Shown piece after piece: positions 45,823-56,385 of a stretch of 64,000 bases of DNA. Within the stretch, counting starts at the first letter, position 1, and every line of letters starts with the position of its first letter. The stretch is taken from assembly GCA_023383815.1 (NCBI GenBank), contig JAHDYG010000001.1, positions 327,854 to 391,853 of the forward strand. The letters run 5' to 3'. Made by a program: the position numbers and the translations under genes. This DNA is from Rhodocyclaceae bacterium (GTDB lineage Bacteria; Pseudomonadota; Gammaproteobacteria; Burkholderiales; Rhodocyclaceae). Under the pieces are notes generated by a model. It was not told the DNA's origin. It saw only the letters and a program-made list of their open reading frames with translations, and did not search any database.

Positions 45823-46344
45823 TCAGCCGCCGATTCGCAAACCGGTCTTCTTGAGGATTGCGGATGAGAACAGCACGTCCCGTCCACGACAGGCACCCGG
45901 GAACTGCTGGTCGATCAGACGCGCGATGTCGTCGATCTGCTGCCGGACCGCATCACGGCTGCGCCCGTGCACCATCGCGAAGAGGTTGTACGGCCATTCG
46001 GGCAGGCGACGGGGCCGGCGATAACAATGCGTCACGAAGTCGAGTGCGCCGACGAATTCACCCACCGCATCGATGCGGGCATCGGCGATGTCCCAGACGC
46101 TCATGCCGTTTGCGGTATAGCCGATCGCATAGTGGTTGGGTACTGCTCCGATCCTTCTGATCGCCCCGGTTTCGAGCATCGCACGCACGCGTCGCAGCAA
46201 CTCGTCAGCGGAGATGCCGAGCTCGTCGGCGACCGCCCCCCAGGGATCGGCGACCAGCGGCAGACCGCCTTGCGTGACGAGCACGATACGACGATCGATC
46301 TCGTCGAGCTTCGGCCCCTCGGAGCCCTCCTGCACGCTACGCAC
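45823..46344 (-). CDS. nirH: NirH siroheme decarboxylase subunit
   Basis: 173 residues, AsnC/Lrp-like fold: an N-terminal HTH (LDEIDRRIVLVTQGGLPL, ADELGISADELLRRV) and a ligand domain with IRRIGAVPNHYAIGYTANGMSVWD and HCYRRPRRLPEWPYNLFAMVHG. I place the start at GTG 46344, with GGAGG at ideal spacing over the end of nirG. With NirD/L and NirG it decarboxylates siroheme to didecarboxysiroheme. Longer open frame upstream lies inside nirG and is not used. Confidence 0.9.
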   Translation of the reverse strand: MRSVQEGSEGPKLDEIDRRIVLVTQGGLPLVADPWGAVADELGISADELLRRVRAMLETGAIRRIGAVPNHYAIGYTANGMSVWDIADARIDAVGEFVGALDFVTHCYRRPRRLPEWPYNLFAMVHGRSRDAVRQQIDDIARLIDQQFPGACRGRDVLFSSAILKKTGLRIGG

Positions 46345-46346
46345 GC

Positions 46347-46808
46347 TCAAGCCTCCAGCTTCATCTCGACAAAATACTCGCGTTCCTTCGGGAACAGGAA
46401 GACCGACAGCCCGGTTGCCTCCTCGATCCTTGCCGCAGCCTCCGCAATCCCCTCCGGGCGCTCCGTCGCAAGCACGAACCACATATTGAGCGCATGCTCG
46501 CGACGGTAGTTGTGGGCAACCTCCGCAAACGCGTTGACAGCCTCGGTGACGGCATCGAAACGCGCTTCAGGGACCTCCATCGCTGCCAGGCAGAACGCCC
46601 CACCCATGCGCTCGATCTGGAACATCGGGCCAAACCGCGTCAGCACGCGCGTATCGAGCATGCGCCGGATGCGCTCCAGCACCTGCGCCTGCGGAATGCC
46701 CACGCGCCTCGCGACGTCGGCAAAGGGACTGCGGCTGAGCGGAAAGTCGCCCTGCAGGGCGTTGATCAGGGCGCGATCGATCTCGTCGTGCCCTCCGGCG
46801 CTCGTCAT
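46347..46808 (-). CDS. nirG: NirG siroheme decarboxylase subunit
   Basis: 153 residues with the same Lrp-like plan: HDEIDRALINALQGDFPLSRSPFADVA, LTRFGPMFQIERMGGAF and AHNYRREHALNMWFVLATE. The NYxREH-x4-WFV pattern is that of the NirD/NirG half, while NirH and NirL carry CYRRxRxLPxWPYN. The ATG at 46808 overlaps the nirDL stop (ATGA). Confidence 0.9.
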   Translation of the reverse strand: MTSAGGHDEIDRALINALQGDFPLSRSPFADVARRVGIPQAQVLERIRRMLDTRVLTRFGPMFQIERMGGAFCLAAMEVPEARFDAVTEAVNAFAEVAHNYRREHALNMWFVLATERPEGIAEAAARIEEATGLSVFLFPKEREYFVEMKLEA

Positions 46809-47917
46809 TGGGCCGCTCCCGTCCGGCACGACTCCGCACCCTGCCCGTCGGAGGCAGTCGCCCAGTAGCGCGCGCCGCGCTGCTTGAAGCGACGGGTGCT
46901 GAACAGCACCGCATGTGCGAACCGGTCCAGTCCAAGCCGGGCAACGATTGCGGCGCGCGCTGCGAGCACCTCCTCGCGCGTCTTGCCATGGATCATGCAG
47001 TACAGGTTGTACGGCCAGCCGGGCAGAACGCGGCGGCGACGGTAGCAGAGCGTGACTGCGGATTGGGCAGCAAGCCGGCAACCGACGTCGTGCGCAAGCT
47101 CGTCTGGCACGTTCCACACGCACATCGCGTTGGCGCGGAATCCGAGTTCATGATGGCGGACCACCACTCCGAAGCGCTTGACCAGACCCTCCCGCAACCA
47201 GCCCTCGATCAGCTCGATCACCATCGCCTCGGACAGGCCGCACTCACGTCCCAGCGCATGGAAGGGCCGCGCTTCGAGCGCGATTCCACCCTGCAACGCC
47301 GCCATCAGGGTGCGCTCGATCGCCGGCAAGGCACAGCCGGCCTCGATCATCGCAGGCGGAATGGTTGGCGCCGCGGGCGATTCGCGCCCTCCTCCAGCGA
47401 GGCAGAATCCAAGATCGATGTGAAACTCCTCTTCGAGCGGCAGCACAATGACGGGGCAGCCCGTCTCGCACTCGATCTGCGCCACGACTTCATCCAGACG
47501 CGCCGCCGACGCAGCCGTCAGAACGAACCAGAGGTTGTAGTCATGCTCGCGTTCGTAATTGTGGTTGACCTCCGCAAACGCGCTCACCTGCGCGGCAACC
47601 GCGTCGAGGCGTCCGGCCGGAGCCGAGAGGGCGGCCAGCGCGCTGGCCCCCACACGCCTAGGCGCGAACACCGCACCGATGCGGCTGACCAGTCCATCTG
47701 CCTGCCAGCGGCGAAAGTGCGCAAGCACCCCGTCCTCGTCCAGGCCGACCGCCTCGCCCAGCACCGCGAACGGCCGCGACGCGAGCGGAAAGCCTCTCTG
47801 GAACTCGTTCAGCAGGCGGAAGCTCGCCTCGTCCGTCTCGCTTGCGGATTCGCCTGCAGGCACACACGCCACACCGCCGGCCTGTCCCGTACCTGCCATC
47901 GGCTGGCTCGGCACCAT
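46805..47917 (-). CDS. nirDL: NirD-NirL fusion, siroheme decarboxylase
   Basis: About 370 residues from ATG 47917. The N-terminal half (to ~175) is NirD-like (LLNEFQRGFPLASRPFAVLG, NHNYEREHDYNLWFVLTAA); the C-terminal half is NirL-like (MAALQGGIALEARPFHALG, KRFGVVVRHHELGFRANAMCVWNV, LCYRRRRVLPGWPYNLYCMIHG). Together they form the two-domain decarboxylase. It begins two bases from the nirF stop. The fused form is common in betaproteobacteria. The first ~25 residues are low in conservation, so the start could be a few codons further in. Confidence 0.92.
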   Translation of the reverse strand: MVPSQPMAGTGQAGGVACVPAGESASETDEASFRLLNEFQRGFPLASRPFAVLGEAVGLDEDGVLAHFRRWQADGLVSRIGAVFAPRRVGASALAALSAPAGRLDAVAAQVSAFAEVNHNYEREHDYNLWFVLTAASAARLDEVVAQIECETGCPVIVLPLEEEFHIDLGFCLAGGGRESPAAPTIPPAMIEAGCALPAIERTLMAALQGGIALEARPFHALGRECGLSEAMVIELIEGWLREGLVKRFGVVVRHHELGFRANAMCVWNVPDELAHDVGCRLAAQSAVTLCYRRRRVLPGWPYNLYCMIHGKTREEVLAARAAIVARLGLDRFAHAVLFSTRRFKQRGARYWATASDGQGAESCRTGAAQ

Positions 47918-47918
47918 C

Positions 47919-49118
47919 TCAGAACCCGGTGCGGAACGCACGGCTCGTGAAGAAGATCCCGCTCGGACTGGCCGCCGGTAGCTCGCCCTTCTTCTGCCGC
48001 GTGCGCGTGTCGTAGATCACGACCTTGTTGTCGTCGCGCGCCGAGATCCAGACCTCCTCGCCCTTGGGCGCAAACTCCATGTGGAGGATCGCCCGTCCTG
48101 GTGCGAAGGTGTCGATCACCTTGCCGTTGAAGGTGTCGATGACCTGCATCCAGCCGTTGTCCGGGAATGCGAAATTGACCCACACCTGACGTCCGTCGGG
48201 ACGGGCCATCACGAACACCGGCTGGCTCTTGACGGGAATTCGCTCGACTTCCTTCCATGTACCCAGCTCGACGACCAGCACTTCGTGGCGGCCGATTGCC
48301 GGCAGGTAAGCACGCCCGGCCGCGACCGCCCAGCCACGCAGATGCGGCATCTTGTACACGGGCAGGGGCTGTTCGCCGCGACCATACCCTGGCAGGATCG
48401 TGCGCACGCCCAGCTCCGGCTGCCACAGATCGAGCATCGACAAGCCGTCCTCACCGAACAGTCCGGCAATGTAGTAGCGTCCATCGGGCGTCACGAGCGC
48501 ATCGTAAGGCTGCTTTCCAGCCTGGAAACGCTGCGTTTTCGGATTGCCTGGGTCGGAAAGGTCGGTCAGCCAGATCTCGCCTGCTTCGAACAAGGAATAG
48601 ATGAAGCGGTTGCCCGGAAGATCCGCGAGCCCGACGACCTTGGAGCGTTGCCCAGCGCTTCCGTAGATCGCAGGAACCTCCGCGATCTGCTCCAGCGTCT
48701 CCGAGTCGAACGCCTTGATTCCGCCTGGTTCGTAGTTCTGCGCCACCACGATCCGCCCATCCTGCGAGATCGCCCCGCCGATCGCGTTGCCCGCCTGAAC
48801 GATGCGTCCGGCGATGCGCCCGGTCAGTAGATCGACCTTGGTCAGCGCTCCGTCGCGTCCAAACACGAAGGCGTAGCGGGAATCGCGCGAAAATACGACC
48901 GACGCGTGCGACAGATCGCCCAGTCCCGACACTTGAGCAAGTGCGCTGCGCCCTGAGGTCTCGACCACCTGCACCTGCCCGGTCGCGCGCTCGATCACGA
49001 GCCCGAGATCCCCGGTCCCGCGCAATGCAGCCGTGGGCTGCGTTGCGCACGCAGAAAGCAGCAAGGCCAGCAGCCCCGTCCCGAACAGTCCGGCAACCCG
49101 ATTCTTGTATGAGTTCAT
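47919..49118 (-). CDS. nirF: NirF lipoprotein of heme d1 synthesis
   Basis: 399 residues. A signal peptide with lipobox LLSACA marks a lipoprotein; an eight-bladed propeller follows (GDLGLVIERATGQVQVVE; RYAFVFGRDGALTKVDLLTG; HEVLVVELGTWKEVERIPV; VIDTFAPGRAILHMEFAP). NirF resembles the NirS d1 domain and acts late in d1 assembly, interacting with NirN and NirS. Start at ATG 49118, 47 bases after nirC. Confidence 0.95.
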   Translation of the reverse strand: MNSYKNRVAGLFGTGLLALLLSACATQPTAALRGTGDLGLVIERATGQVQVVETSGRSALAQVSGLGDLSHASVVFSRDSRYAFVFGRDGALTKVDLLTGRIAGRIVQAGNAIGGAISQDGRIVVAQNYEPGGIKAFDSETLEQIAEVPAIYGSAGQRSKVVGLADLPGNRFIYSLFEAGEIWLTDLSDPGNPKTQRFQAGKQPYDALVTPDGRYYIAGLFGEDGLSMLDLWQPELGVRTILPGYGRGEQPLPVYKMPHLRGWAVAAGRAYLPAIGRHEVLVVELGTWKEVERIPVKSQPVFVMARPDGRQVWVNFAFPDNGWMQVIDTFNGKVIDTFAPGRAILHMEFAPKGEEVWISARDDNKVVIYDTRTRQKKGELPAASPSGIFFTSRAFRTGF

Positions 49119-49165
49119 GCGTCCTTACTCTCTATCGTCTCTCTGTTGCGGCGCCCTGCTTCGGG

Positions 49166-49552
49166 TCAACGGGCCGACTCGCTCGTCTGCGGCGACGGAC
49201 CGCCATCCTCCGGAAACCCTTTCATCAGCTCGCGCACGATCCAGACCGCCTCCGCCTCGGTCAGTATCCCGAGGAAGGGCGGCATCGGAGTTCCGGGACG
49301 ACCACCGACGATTGTCGCCACCAGGCCTTCGGCCGGCTTGTCTGCCAGTGCCTCCGCGGTCAGCGCCGGTCCGAGCCCGCCCTGCAGCGTCAAACCATGA
49401 CAGGAACCACAATCCTGGCGGACCAGATGGACCAGCTCCCTGGCCCGCCCGGGTGCAGGCTCGCCCCCTTCTGCCCAGACCGGCTGAACGCCCAGAACTG
49501 CCACGGACCACAGCACGAACGATACACGGGTCCGGAAAACTTGCATTGACAC
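49166..49552 (-). CDS. nirC: NirC-like monoheme cytochrome c
   Basis: About 128 residues: signal peptide (VSFVLWSVAVLGVQPVWA), c-heme motif QDCGSCHGLTLQGGLGPAL, a ligand methionine in GTPMPPFLGILTEAEA and a short C-terminal tail. NirC donates electrons in d1 assembly or to NirS. I favour GTG 49552 (AAGAGG eight bases upstream) over ATG 49546. First gene of the nirCFDLGHJN unit. Confidence 0.88.
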   Translation of the reverse strand: MSMQVFRTRVSFVLWSVAVLGVQPVWAEGGEPAPGRARELVHLVRQDCGSCHGLTLQGGLGPALTAEALADKPAEGLVATIVGGRPGTPMPPFLGILTEAEAVWIVRELMKGFPEDGGPSPQTSESAR

Positions 49553-49863
49553 TATGATGACCTCTTCGACGGTGCGGCCCGCACGCGCATGCCATGGGAT
49601 GCGAGACTGAGCCGAAGCGGCTCGAGTATCGTTCGCACGACGCAAGCGGCTCCTTGACGCCCGTTAATTTACCGGACTCGCAGCAGGGATAAAGTGGCAC
49701 GCAACGAACACTTCTGTCGCACAATACGCGTAGTGCAGTGAGGACGTGTCAACGCAGTTTCCGTGTGCCCGCTGGCGAAACCGTCACGAGGTTTGCGCCC
49801 TGGACGGGCCTGGCAAACCCGGGCTTCCCGGCGTTTTCCCGAGAGGACAGAGGAGAATCATTG
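49553..49863. other. Divergent nirC/nirE regulatory region
   Basis: About 310 bp between nirC (minus) and nirE (plus). The only structured element I see is one imperfect FNR/DNR-like box with -10-like hexamers on both sides (GATACT on the minus strand, 49630-49625; GATAAA on the plus strand, 49688-49693). The frame of nirE is open to 49738, but no ribosome site supports a start there. Confidence 0.5.
49654..49667. promoter_or_regulatory. Imperfect FNR/DNR box between nirC and nirE
   Basis: TTGACGCCCGTTAA matches the palindrome at seven of ten positions. It is centred about 42 bp from a plausible minus-strand start (~49618) for nirC and about 40 bp from a plus-strand start (~49700) for nirE. 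One site may serve both directions. Confidence 0.45.
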
Positions 49864-50691
49864 ATGAGCGAGCATTCCGGCCCCGAGACCGAGAGCCGTT
49901 ACGCCGCACAGCAGCATCCTGACCGGCAGCCCGGCAAGGTCTATCTGGTCGGCGCCGGGCCGGGTGACCCGGAGTTGCTGACCCTGAAAGCCGCTCGCCT
50001 GCTTGGCGAAGCCCAAGCCGTGGTATTCGACCACCTGGTCGGCGAAGGCGTACTGAAGCTCGTCAACCCCTCTGCACGTCGCGTCTATGCCGGCAAGGAA
50101 GCGGGAAATCACGCCCTGCCCCAGGAAGAGATCAACCGGCTGCTTGTGGATCTGGCGCGGGAAGGCCTGATGGTCGTTCGCCTGAAGGGTGGCGATCCTT
50201 TCATCTTCGGGCGTGGCGGCGAGGAGATGGAGGAGCTGCTCTCTTGTGGCATCGCCTGTGAGGTCGTACCCGGGATCACGGCTGCCTCGGGCATCTCGGC
50301 CTGTACGGGCATGCCGCTGACGCACCGCGAGCACGCGCGCACCGTGGTGTTCACCACTGGTCACCTCAAGGACGACACGGTCAATCTGGACTGGCCGGCG
50401 CTCGTGCGGCCTGCCCAGACGGTGGTGATCTACATGGGGCTGGGGGCGCTCGACATCATCAGCCGCGAACTCATCGCCCATGGCATGCCCGAGGATACCC
50501 CCGCCGCAGCAATCCACGCCGGAACGACACCGCGGCAGGTCACCCTCACGAGCACGCTGCGCGATCTCCCGGCGCTCGTCCGGAAGGAACGACTGAAGTC
50601 TCCCGCGCTCATCATGGTGGGTTCGGTCGTCTCGTTGCGGGAGCTGCTCGGCCACGGCCCCGCCGTAGTCCGGCAGGTGATCGAGGTCTGA
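49864..50691 (+). CDS. nirE: NirE/CobA-type uroporphyrinogen-III C-methyltransferase
   Basis: Makes precorrin-2, the entry point to siroheme and heme d1, using two SAM. 275 residues from ATG 49864 (AGAGGAG eight bases upstream). Motifs: VYLVGAGPGDPELLTLKAARLL, VVRLKGGDPFIFGRGGEE, VVPGITAASGISACTGMPLTHRE and YMGLGALDIISRELI. Single-domain SUMT without CysG dehydrogenase part. Placement opposite the nir operon supports a d1-dedicated NirE; a general siroheme role cannot be excluded. The first ~20 residues are non-conserved. Confidence 0.9.
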   Translation: MSEHSGPETESRYAAQQHPDRQPGKVYLVGAGPGDPELLTLKAARLLGEAQAVVFDHLVGEGVLKLVNPSARRVYAGKEAGNHALPQEEINRLLVDLAREGLMVVRLKGGDPFIFGRGGEEMEELLSCGIACEVVPGITAASGISACTGMPLTHREHARTVVFTTGHLKDDTVNLDWPALVRPAQTVVIYMGLGALDIISRELIAHGMPEDTPAAAIHAGTTPRQVTLTSTLRDLPALVRKERLKSPALIMVGSVVSLRELLGHGPAVVRQVIEV

Positions 50692-50727
50692 GCGGGACGC
50701 AGAGCCAGCCTTCGGCTTCGTCACCCG

Positions 50728-51495
50728 CTACGACTTGAGCGCCTGTCGGACGGCAGCCCACTGCCGGCGACTGATGGGCAGGCGCTCCCCGGACCCCTGC
50801 AGCAGGATTTCCCAGTGCGGCTCGCCCTCGCTCCCCCCTGCGCGCTCGATACCGGCAATTGCCGGCAGGGCAACGAGGCAGTTGCGATGGATGCGCAGGA
50901 AATGTCCAGCGAACTCCTCTTCGATCTGAACGAGTGATTCGTCGAGCACATACTCACGCCTTGCGGTCGTCGCCGTCACGTACTTGAGTTCCGCGCGCAG
51001 GAAAAGGACCTCGTCAACCGGTACGAGCAGGATGCGGCCGCGTTCATTGACGCTGAAATGACGCCGGCTCGCGGGCGCAAGCGAGGCGAGCACCGCGTCA
51101 TCCGGTGGCAACTGGCGTCGCACCTTGGCGAGTGCTTCGGCCAGACGCTCGGCACGCACCGGTTTGAGCAGATAATCGATCGCGGCCACCTCAAAGGCCT
51201 CGACCGCATACTCCTGGTAAGCCGTCGTAAAGATCACGGCTGGGCGTGGTTCGAGATGGGCAAGATGGCGCGCGAGTTCGACACCGTCCATGACCGGCAT
51301 GCGGATGTCGGCCAGCACGACGTCCGCACGGGCCGTATCAAGCAGACGAAGTGCCTCGATCCCGTTCGCAGCCAGTCCGACAAGCTCGGTCGAATGGCGG
51401 TCGCGGATGTCCCCAAGCAGGTCGCGCAAGCGCGTACGGGCCGGCGCCTCGTCATCGACGATCAGGACCCGCAACGGGGCGGACGGCGAATTCAT
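50728..51495 (-). CDS. algR: LytTR-family response regulator, AlgR-like
   Basis: 255 residues: receiver (DDE pocket, phospho-Asp in VVLADIRMPVMDG, Thr/Lys in IFTTAYQ and LLKPVRAERL) followed by a LytTR DNA-binding domain (VDEVLFLRAELKYVTATTARREYV; FLRIHRNCLVALPAI). Its start overlaps the sensor stop by four bases. The pair algZ-algR beside argH is a conserved arrangement in beta- and gammaproteobacteria. Targets here are unknown. Confidence 0.9.
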   Translation of the reverse strand: MNSPSAPLRVLIVDDEAPARTRLRDLLGDIRDRHSTELVGLAANGIEALRLLDTARADVVLADIRMPVMDGVELARHLAHLEPRPAVIFTTAYQEYAVEAFEVAAIDYLLKPVRAERLAEALAKVRRQLPPDDAVLASLAPASRRHFSVNERGRILLVPVDEVLFLRAELKYVTATTARREYVLDESLVQIEEEFAGHFLRIHRNCLVALPAIAGIERAGGSEGEPHWEILLQGSGERLPISRRQWAAVRQALKS

Positions 51496-52505
51496 GCTGT
51501 GCCTCTCCGGTACGGAAGACGGATACCCACCCGATAGATCCCCGCTGTCTCGGCAATGTCGAGCCCAGCCTCGAGGTCAAAGAAGAGCATCAGGCGCTCC
51601 CGAATGTTGTCGAGAGCCATCCGGTTGCCACAGTGTGACAGCCTGCCTTCCACAACTGGGTTCTCCACCTCGATACGAATCTCGCCCGAACGCCGGACCG
51701 CTCGGATACCGATCTCCACAGGGACGCCCGAAGGCTCGACTCCATGATAGACCGCGTTCTCGAGCAGCGGTTGGAGCATCAATGGCGGCACCATCGCATC
51801 ACCGGGACATTCCTCTATCTGCCAGCGCACGCGCAGCCGGTCGCCAAGGCGCAACTGCTCGATGTCCAGATAGCGCTCGCACAGCGCGATCTCCTCGGCC
51901 AGCGGCACCAGTTCCCGGTTGTCCCGCATCAGGACGCGGAAAAGATCCGCAATCTCTTCGAGCACCTGTTCGGCGCGACGGGCGTCGGTCCGGATGATGC
52001 CGAGCACGGCATTGAGCGCATTGAAGAGAAAGTGCGGCCGGATCCGCGAGGTCAGCGCAAGCAGCCTGGCCTCGGTCAGGGCGGGCGAATAGCGCCGGCT
52101 GCGGTAGTCAAAGTAGAGCAGGCCGATCGTGGCGACAGCCGCTGCCCAGAGCATCGCCCGCAACGGCGACACACCCGCTCCGGCATACAGCCCCTGCACG
52201 AATCCACCGGCCACGATCGTAGCAAGCACGACCACCGTCAGCGCTCCGGCGATCCAGGAAAGGCGCGCAAGCAGGGGCTGAATCAGGTAGAGCGCAAGCA
52301 TGCAGACGAAGAGGGGCGCTTCCAGGTGGCCAGCCATCGCCACCACGGCACCCCCGAGACGCCGCACATCGGCTTCGGCGATCACCACCGTGGCGAGCGC
52401 CAGCAGATTGACCAGCAGCAGCGACCGCAGCAACACGCCGAGATTGCGAAAGTCGGGCAGGCTGCGGGAAACGGGCGCTGCAGGCTTTTGCTTTATACTT
52501 TCCAC
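51492..52505 (-). CDS. algZ: AlgZ/FimS-type sensor histidine kinase
   Basis: 337 residues: about five helices (to ~150), then a LytS-like kinase. The phospho-acceptor region is [18 protein letters not shown], with [15 protein letters not shown] as N-box and a short G-box region ([17 protein letters not shown]). It starts with GTG at 52505. Coupled to the response regulator. It is divergent from argH with 90 bp between. Confidence 0.9.
   Translation of the reverse strand: MESIKQKPAAPVSRSLPDFRNLGVLLRSLLLVNLLALATVVIAEADVRRLGGAVVAMAGHLEAPLFVCMLALYLIQPLLARLSWIAGALTVVVLATIVAGGFVQGLYAGAGVSPLRAMLWAAAVATIGLLYFDYRSRRYSPALTEARLLALTSRIRPHFLFNALNAVLGIIRTDARRAEQVLEEIADLFRVLMRDNRELVPLAEEIALCERYLDIEQLRLGDRLRVRWQIEECPGDAMVPPLMLQPLLENAVYHGVEPSGVPVEIGIRAVRRSGEIRIEVENPVVEGRLSHCGNRMALDNIRERLMLFFDLEAGLDIAETAGIYRVGIRLPYRRGTA
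52494..52499 (+). promoter_or_regulatory. Possible -10 of the argH promoter
   Basis: TATACT in an AT-rich patch ~97 bases before argH, overlapping the first codons of the divergent sensor gene. No clear -35; low certainty. Confidence 0.3.
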
Positions 52506-52595
52506 GGGTCACGCTCGCACCAGTACGGGCCACAAGACCCGCGATCCCGGGCCGGCAAACCCGTCCGGCCTGCCCGTCCCGCTTACCCGGATACT

Positions 52596-54005
<1,410 letters not shown>

Positions 54006-54010
54006 ACGAA

Positions 54011-54331
54011 TCACTGCACGTCGAGGTCGGCGAGCATCTGCTGCAGCTCGCCGTTCTCGTACATCTCGCGCACGATGTCGCACCCGCCGACGAACTCGCC
54101 ATTGATGTAGAGCTGCGGGATCGTCGGCCAGTTCGCGAATTCCTTGATGCCTTGGCGGATCGCATCGTTTTCCAGCACGTTGACGGCAAAGATCTTCGTC
54201 ACGCCACAGTGCTTGAGGATCTGAGCGACGGTGGCCGAAAAGCCGCACTGCGGAAACTGCGGGGTTCCCTTCATGTAGAGCACGACCGGGGCGGAAGAGA
54301 CCTGTTCGCGGATGACGTCCTGGATGTTCAT
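54011..54331 (-). CDS. grxD: Monothiol glutaredoxin, Grx4 type
   Basis: 106 residues with active site CGFS in TPQFPQCGFSATVAQIL, the WPTIPQLYINGEFVGGCDI glutathione-binding stretch, and C-terminal EMYENGELQQML. Such proteins bind a bridging [2Fe-2S] cluster and donate it in iron-sulfur assembly. ATG 54331 is used; a TTG four codons earlier is less likely. It ends the hemA-prfA-prmC-grxD series. Confidence 0.95.
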   Translation of the reverse strand: MNIQDVIREQVSSAPVVLYMKGTPQFPQCGFSATVAQILKHCGVTKIFAVNVLENDAIRQGIKEFANWPTIPQLYINGEFVGGCDIVREMYENGELQQMLADLDVQ

Positions 54332-54368
54332 GTTCGGATCCAAAAGTTGAGTTAATCAGTCGACTATT

Positions 54369-55238
54369 CTATGGTTCGCCGTTCGCATCGTCAACGGGCG
54401 TGCGTCCGAGCCACTGCCCCCCGCTCACACGTTCGATGTCCGACAGGTCCCGGTACGAGCTGATCGACGAAAACCCCGCGTCGGTCAGCAGACTGCGCAC
54501 CTGGGCGGCCTGATTGTAACCGTGCTCCATGAAGAGCCACCCCCCGGGTTCCAGATGATGCGGCGCGCCGGCCGCGATCACCGCGAGATCGTCGAGCCCC
54601 TGCGGACCGGAGGCCAGCGCAGCGCGCGGCTCGAAGCGCACGTCGCCCTCTTCCAGATGCGGATCTTCCGCCGCGACGTAGGGCGGATTGCTGACGATGA
54701 GGTGAAAGCGGTCCCCGGCAAGCGCCGAGAACCAGTCGCTCTGAAGAAACGATACGCTCGCCTGCAACTGCACGGCATTGGCCATCGCGACGAGCAAGGC
54801 CTCGCGCGACCGGTCCACCGCAGTCACCTCCGGCTCGGGAAGCTCGCGCGCCAGCGTCACGGCCAGTGCGCCGCTTCCCGTGCCCAGATCGAGCACCCGG
54901 GTGCGCGGACGATCACCAAAGCACGCCAGCGCAAGTTCGACCAGCAGCTCAGTCTCATGGCGCGGGATCAGCACCGCCGGCGTGACCAGGAACATGCCGC
55001 CGTAGAACTCGCGCTCACCAGTGAGATAGGCGATCGGCTCGCCCACGGCCCGTCGCTCGACCATCGCCTGAAACCGCGCCCACTCGTTCGGATCGAGAGA
55101 TTGCTCGGGATGTGCGACCAGATGTGCCGCTGCGCAGCCCAGCGTGTGCCGCAGCAGGATGCGAGCGTCTCCGGCGCCAATCCGTGACCGCGCCCATTCG
55201 AGCGCGCGCACGATCTCCGGAACTGCCGTCGCGCTCAT
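54369..55238 (-). CDS. prmC: Release factor glutamine methyltransferase
   Basis: Methylates the GGQ glutamine of release factors. 289 residues: N-terminal helical domain ([27 protein letters not shown]) and SAM domain with [16 protein letters not shown] and the glutamine-binding [14 protein letters not shown]. Its start overlaps the prfA stop by four bases, matching substrate and enzyme in one transcript. Confidence 0.96.
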   Translation of the reverse strand: MSATAVPEIVRALEWARSRIGAGDARILLRHTLGCAAAHLVAHPEQSLDPNEWARFQAMVERRAVGEPIAYLTGEREFYGGMFLVTPAVLIPRHETELLVELALACFGDRPRTRVLDLGTGSGALAVTLARELPEPEVTAVDRSREALLVAMANAVQLQASVSFLQSDWFSALAGDRFHLIVSNPPYVAAEDPHLEEGDVRFEPRAALASGPQGLDDLAVIAAGAPHHLEPGGWLFMEHGYNQAAQVRSLLTDAGFSSISSYRDLSDIERVSGGQWLGRTPVDDANGEP

Positions 55239-56314
55239 TCGCTCCCCAGCTCGGCCAGCAGGCTGGCTTGGTGCTCCAGCGTCAGGGCATCGACGAGCTC
55301 GTCCAGATCGCCCTCCATCAGGGCATCGAGCCGATACAGCGTGAGGTTGATGCGATGATCCGTCAGCCGTCCCTGCGGGAAATTGTAGGTACGGATGCGT
55401 TCGGAGCGGTCACCGCTGCCAACCAGGCTCTTGCGCGTCGCGGCCTCCTTCGCCTGCTGCTCACGCAGTCTGGCATCGTTGATCCGCGCGGCGAGCACCG
55501 ACATTGCCTGTGCCCGGTTGCGATGCTGCGAGCGGTCGTCCTGGCATTCGACGACGATACCGGTCGGCAGGTGTGTGATGCGCACCGCCGAGTCGGTCTT
55601 GTTGATATGCTGCCCGCCCGCGCCGCTCGCGCGGTAGGTGTCGATCTTCAGGTCGGCTGGATTGATCTCGACCTCGACCAGTTCATCGGCTTCGGGCATC
55701 ACCGCAACGGTACACGCCGACGTGTGAATACGGCCTTGTGTCTCGGTCACCGGAATGCGCTGCACGCGATGTCCGCCCGACTCGAACTTGAGCCGTGACC
55801 AGGCCCCGGCCCCACTGATGCGTGCGATCACTTCCTTGTATCCACCCAGCTCGGATTCGCTGGCCGAGACGACCTCGACCTTCCAGCGCCGCCGTTCGGC
55901 GTAGCGCGTGTACATGCGCAGCAGGTCGGCCGCAAACAATGCGGCCTCCTCCCCCCCCGTACCGGCACGGATTTCCAGATAGAGATTGCGCTCGTCGTTC
56001 GGATCCCGAGGCAGCAAGGCTCGTTGCAGTTCGCCCTCGAGCCGCTCGATCCTGCCCTCTGCCTCTTCGATCTCGGCTGCGGCCAGTTCCTTCATCTCTG
56101 GATCGGAAAGCAGCTCCTGCGCAGCACTCCGGTCAGCCTCGGCCTTCAGCCAGGTCTGATAGAGTGCCACGACCGGCTCGATCTCGGCGCGCTCGCGACC
56201 GAGCGCGCGAAATGCGTTCATGTCGCGGGCGGGATCCTCGCTGGCGAACTCGCGGTCGAGTTCCTCCAGGCGAGAGGAAATCTGTTCGAGTTTGTCGCGG
56301 ATGCTCTGCTTCAT
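55235..56314 (-). CDS. prfA: Peptide chain release factor 1
   Basis: 359 residues. GGQ motif in [18 protein letters not shown]; the codon-reading tripeptide region [18 protein letters not shown] has P-V-T, the RF1 (P-x-T) pattern, not the SPF of RF2, so it reads UAA and UAG. No programmed frameshift is present, also as expected for RF1. It follows hemA by 71 bases and is coupled to prmC. Confidence 0.97.
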   Translation of the reverse strand: MKQSIRDKLEQISSRLEELDREFASEDPARDMNAFRALGRERAEIEPVVALYQTWLKAEADRSAAQELLSDPEMKELAAAEIEEAEGRIERLEGELQRALLPRDPNDERNLYLEIRAGTGGEEAALFAADLLRMYTRYAERRRWKVEVVSASESELGGYKEVIARISGAGAWSRLKFESGGHRVQRIPVTETQGRIHTSACTVAVMPEADELVEVEINPADLKIDTYRASGAGGQHINKTDSAVRITHLPTGIVVECQDDRSQHRNRAQAMSVLAARINDARLREQQAKEAATRKSLVGSGDRSERIRTYNFPQGRLTDHRINLTLYRLDALMEGDLDELVDALTLEHQASLLAELGSE

Positions 56315-56385
56315 CGGAAAAACGGAACCCGTGGCGCAATGAGGCTTTCGCGCAGGACGCAGCCTCGCCCGATTGCGACGCCGCG

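Noticed and set aside
46809..47123. Longer version of NirG starting at 47123
   Set aside because: The extra 105 residues are a shadow of nirDL; the ATGA overlap at 46808 is the natural start.
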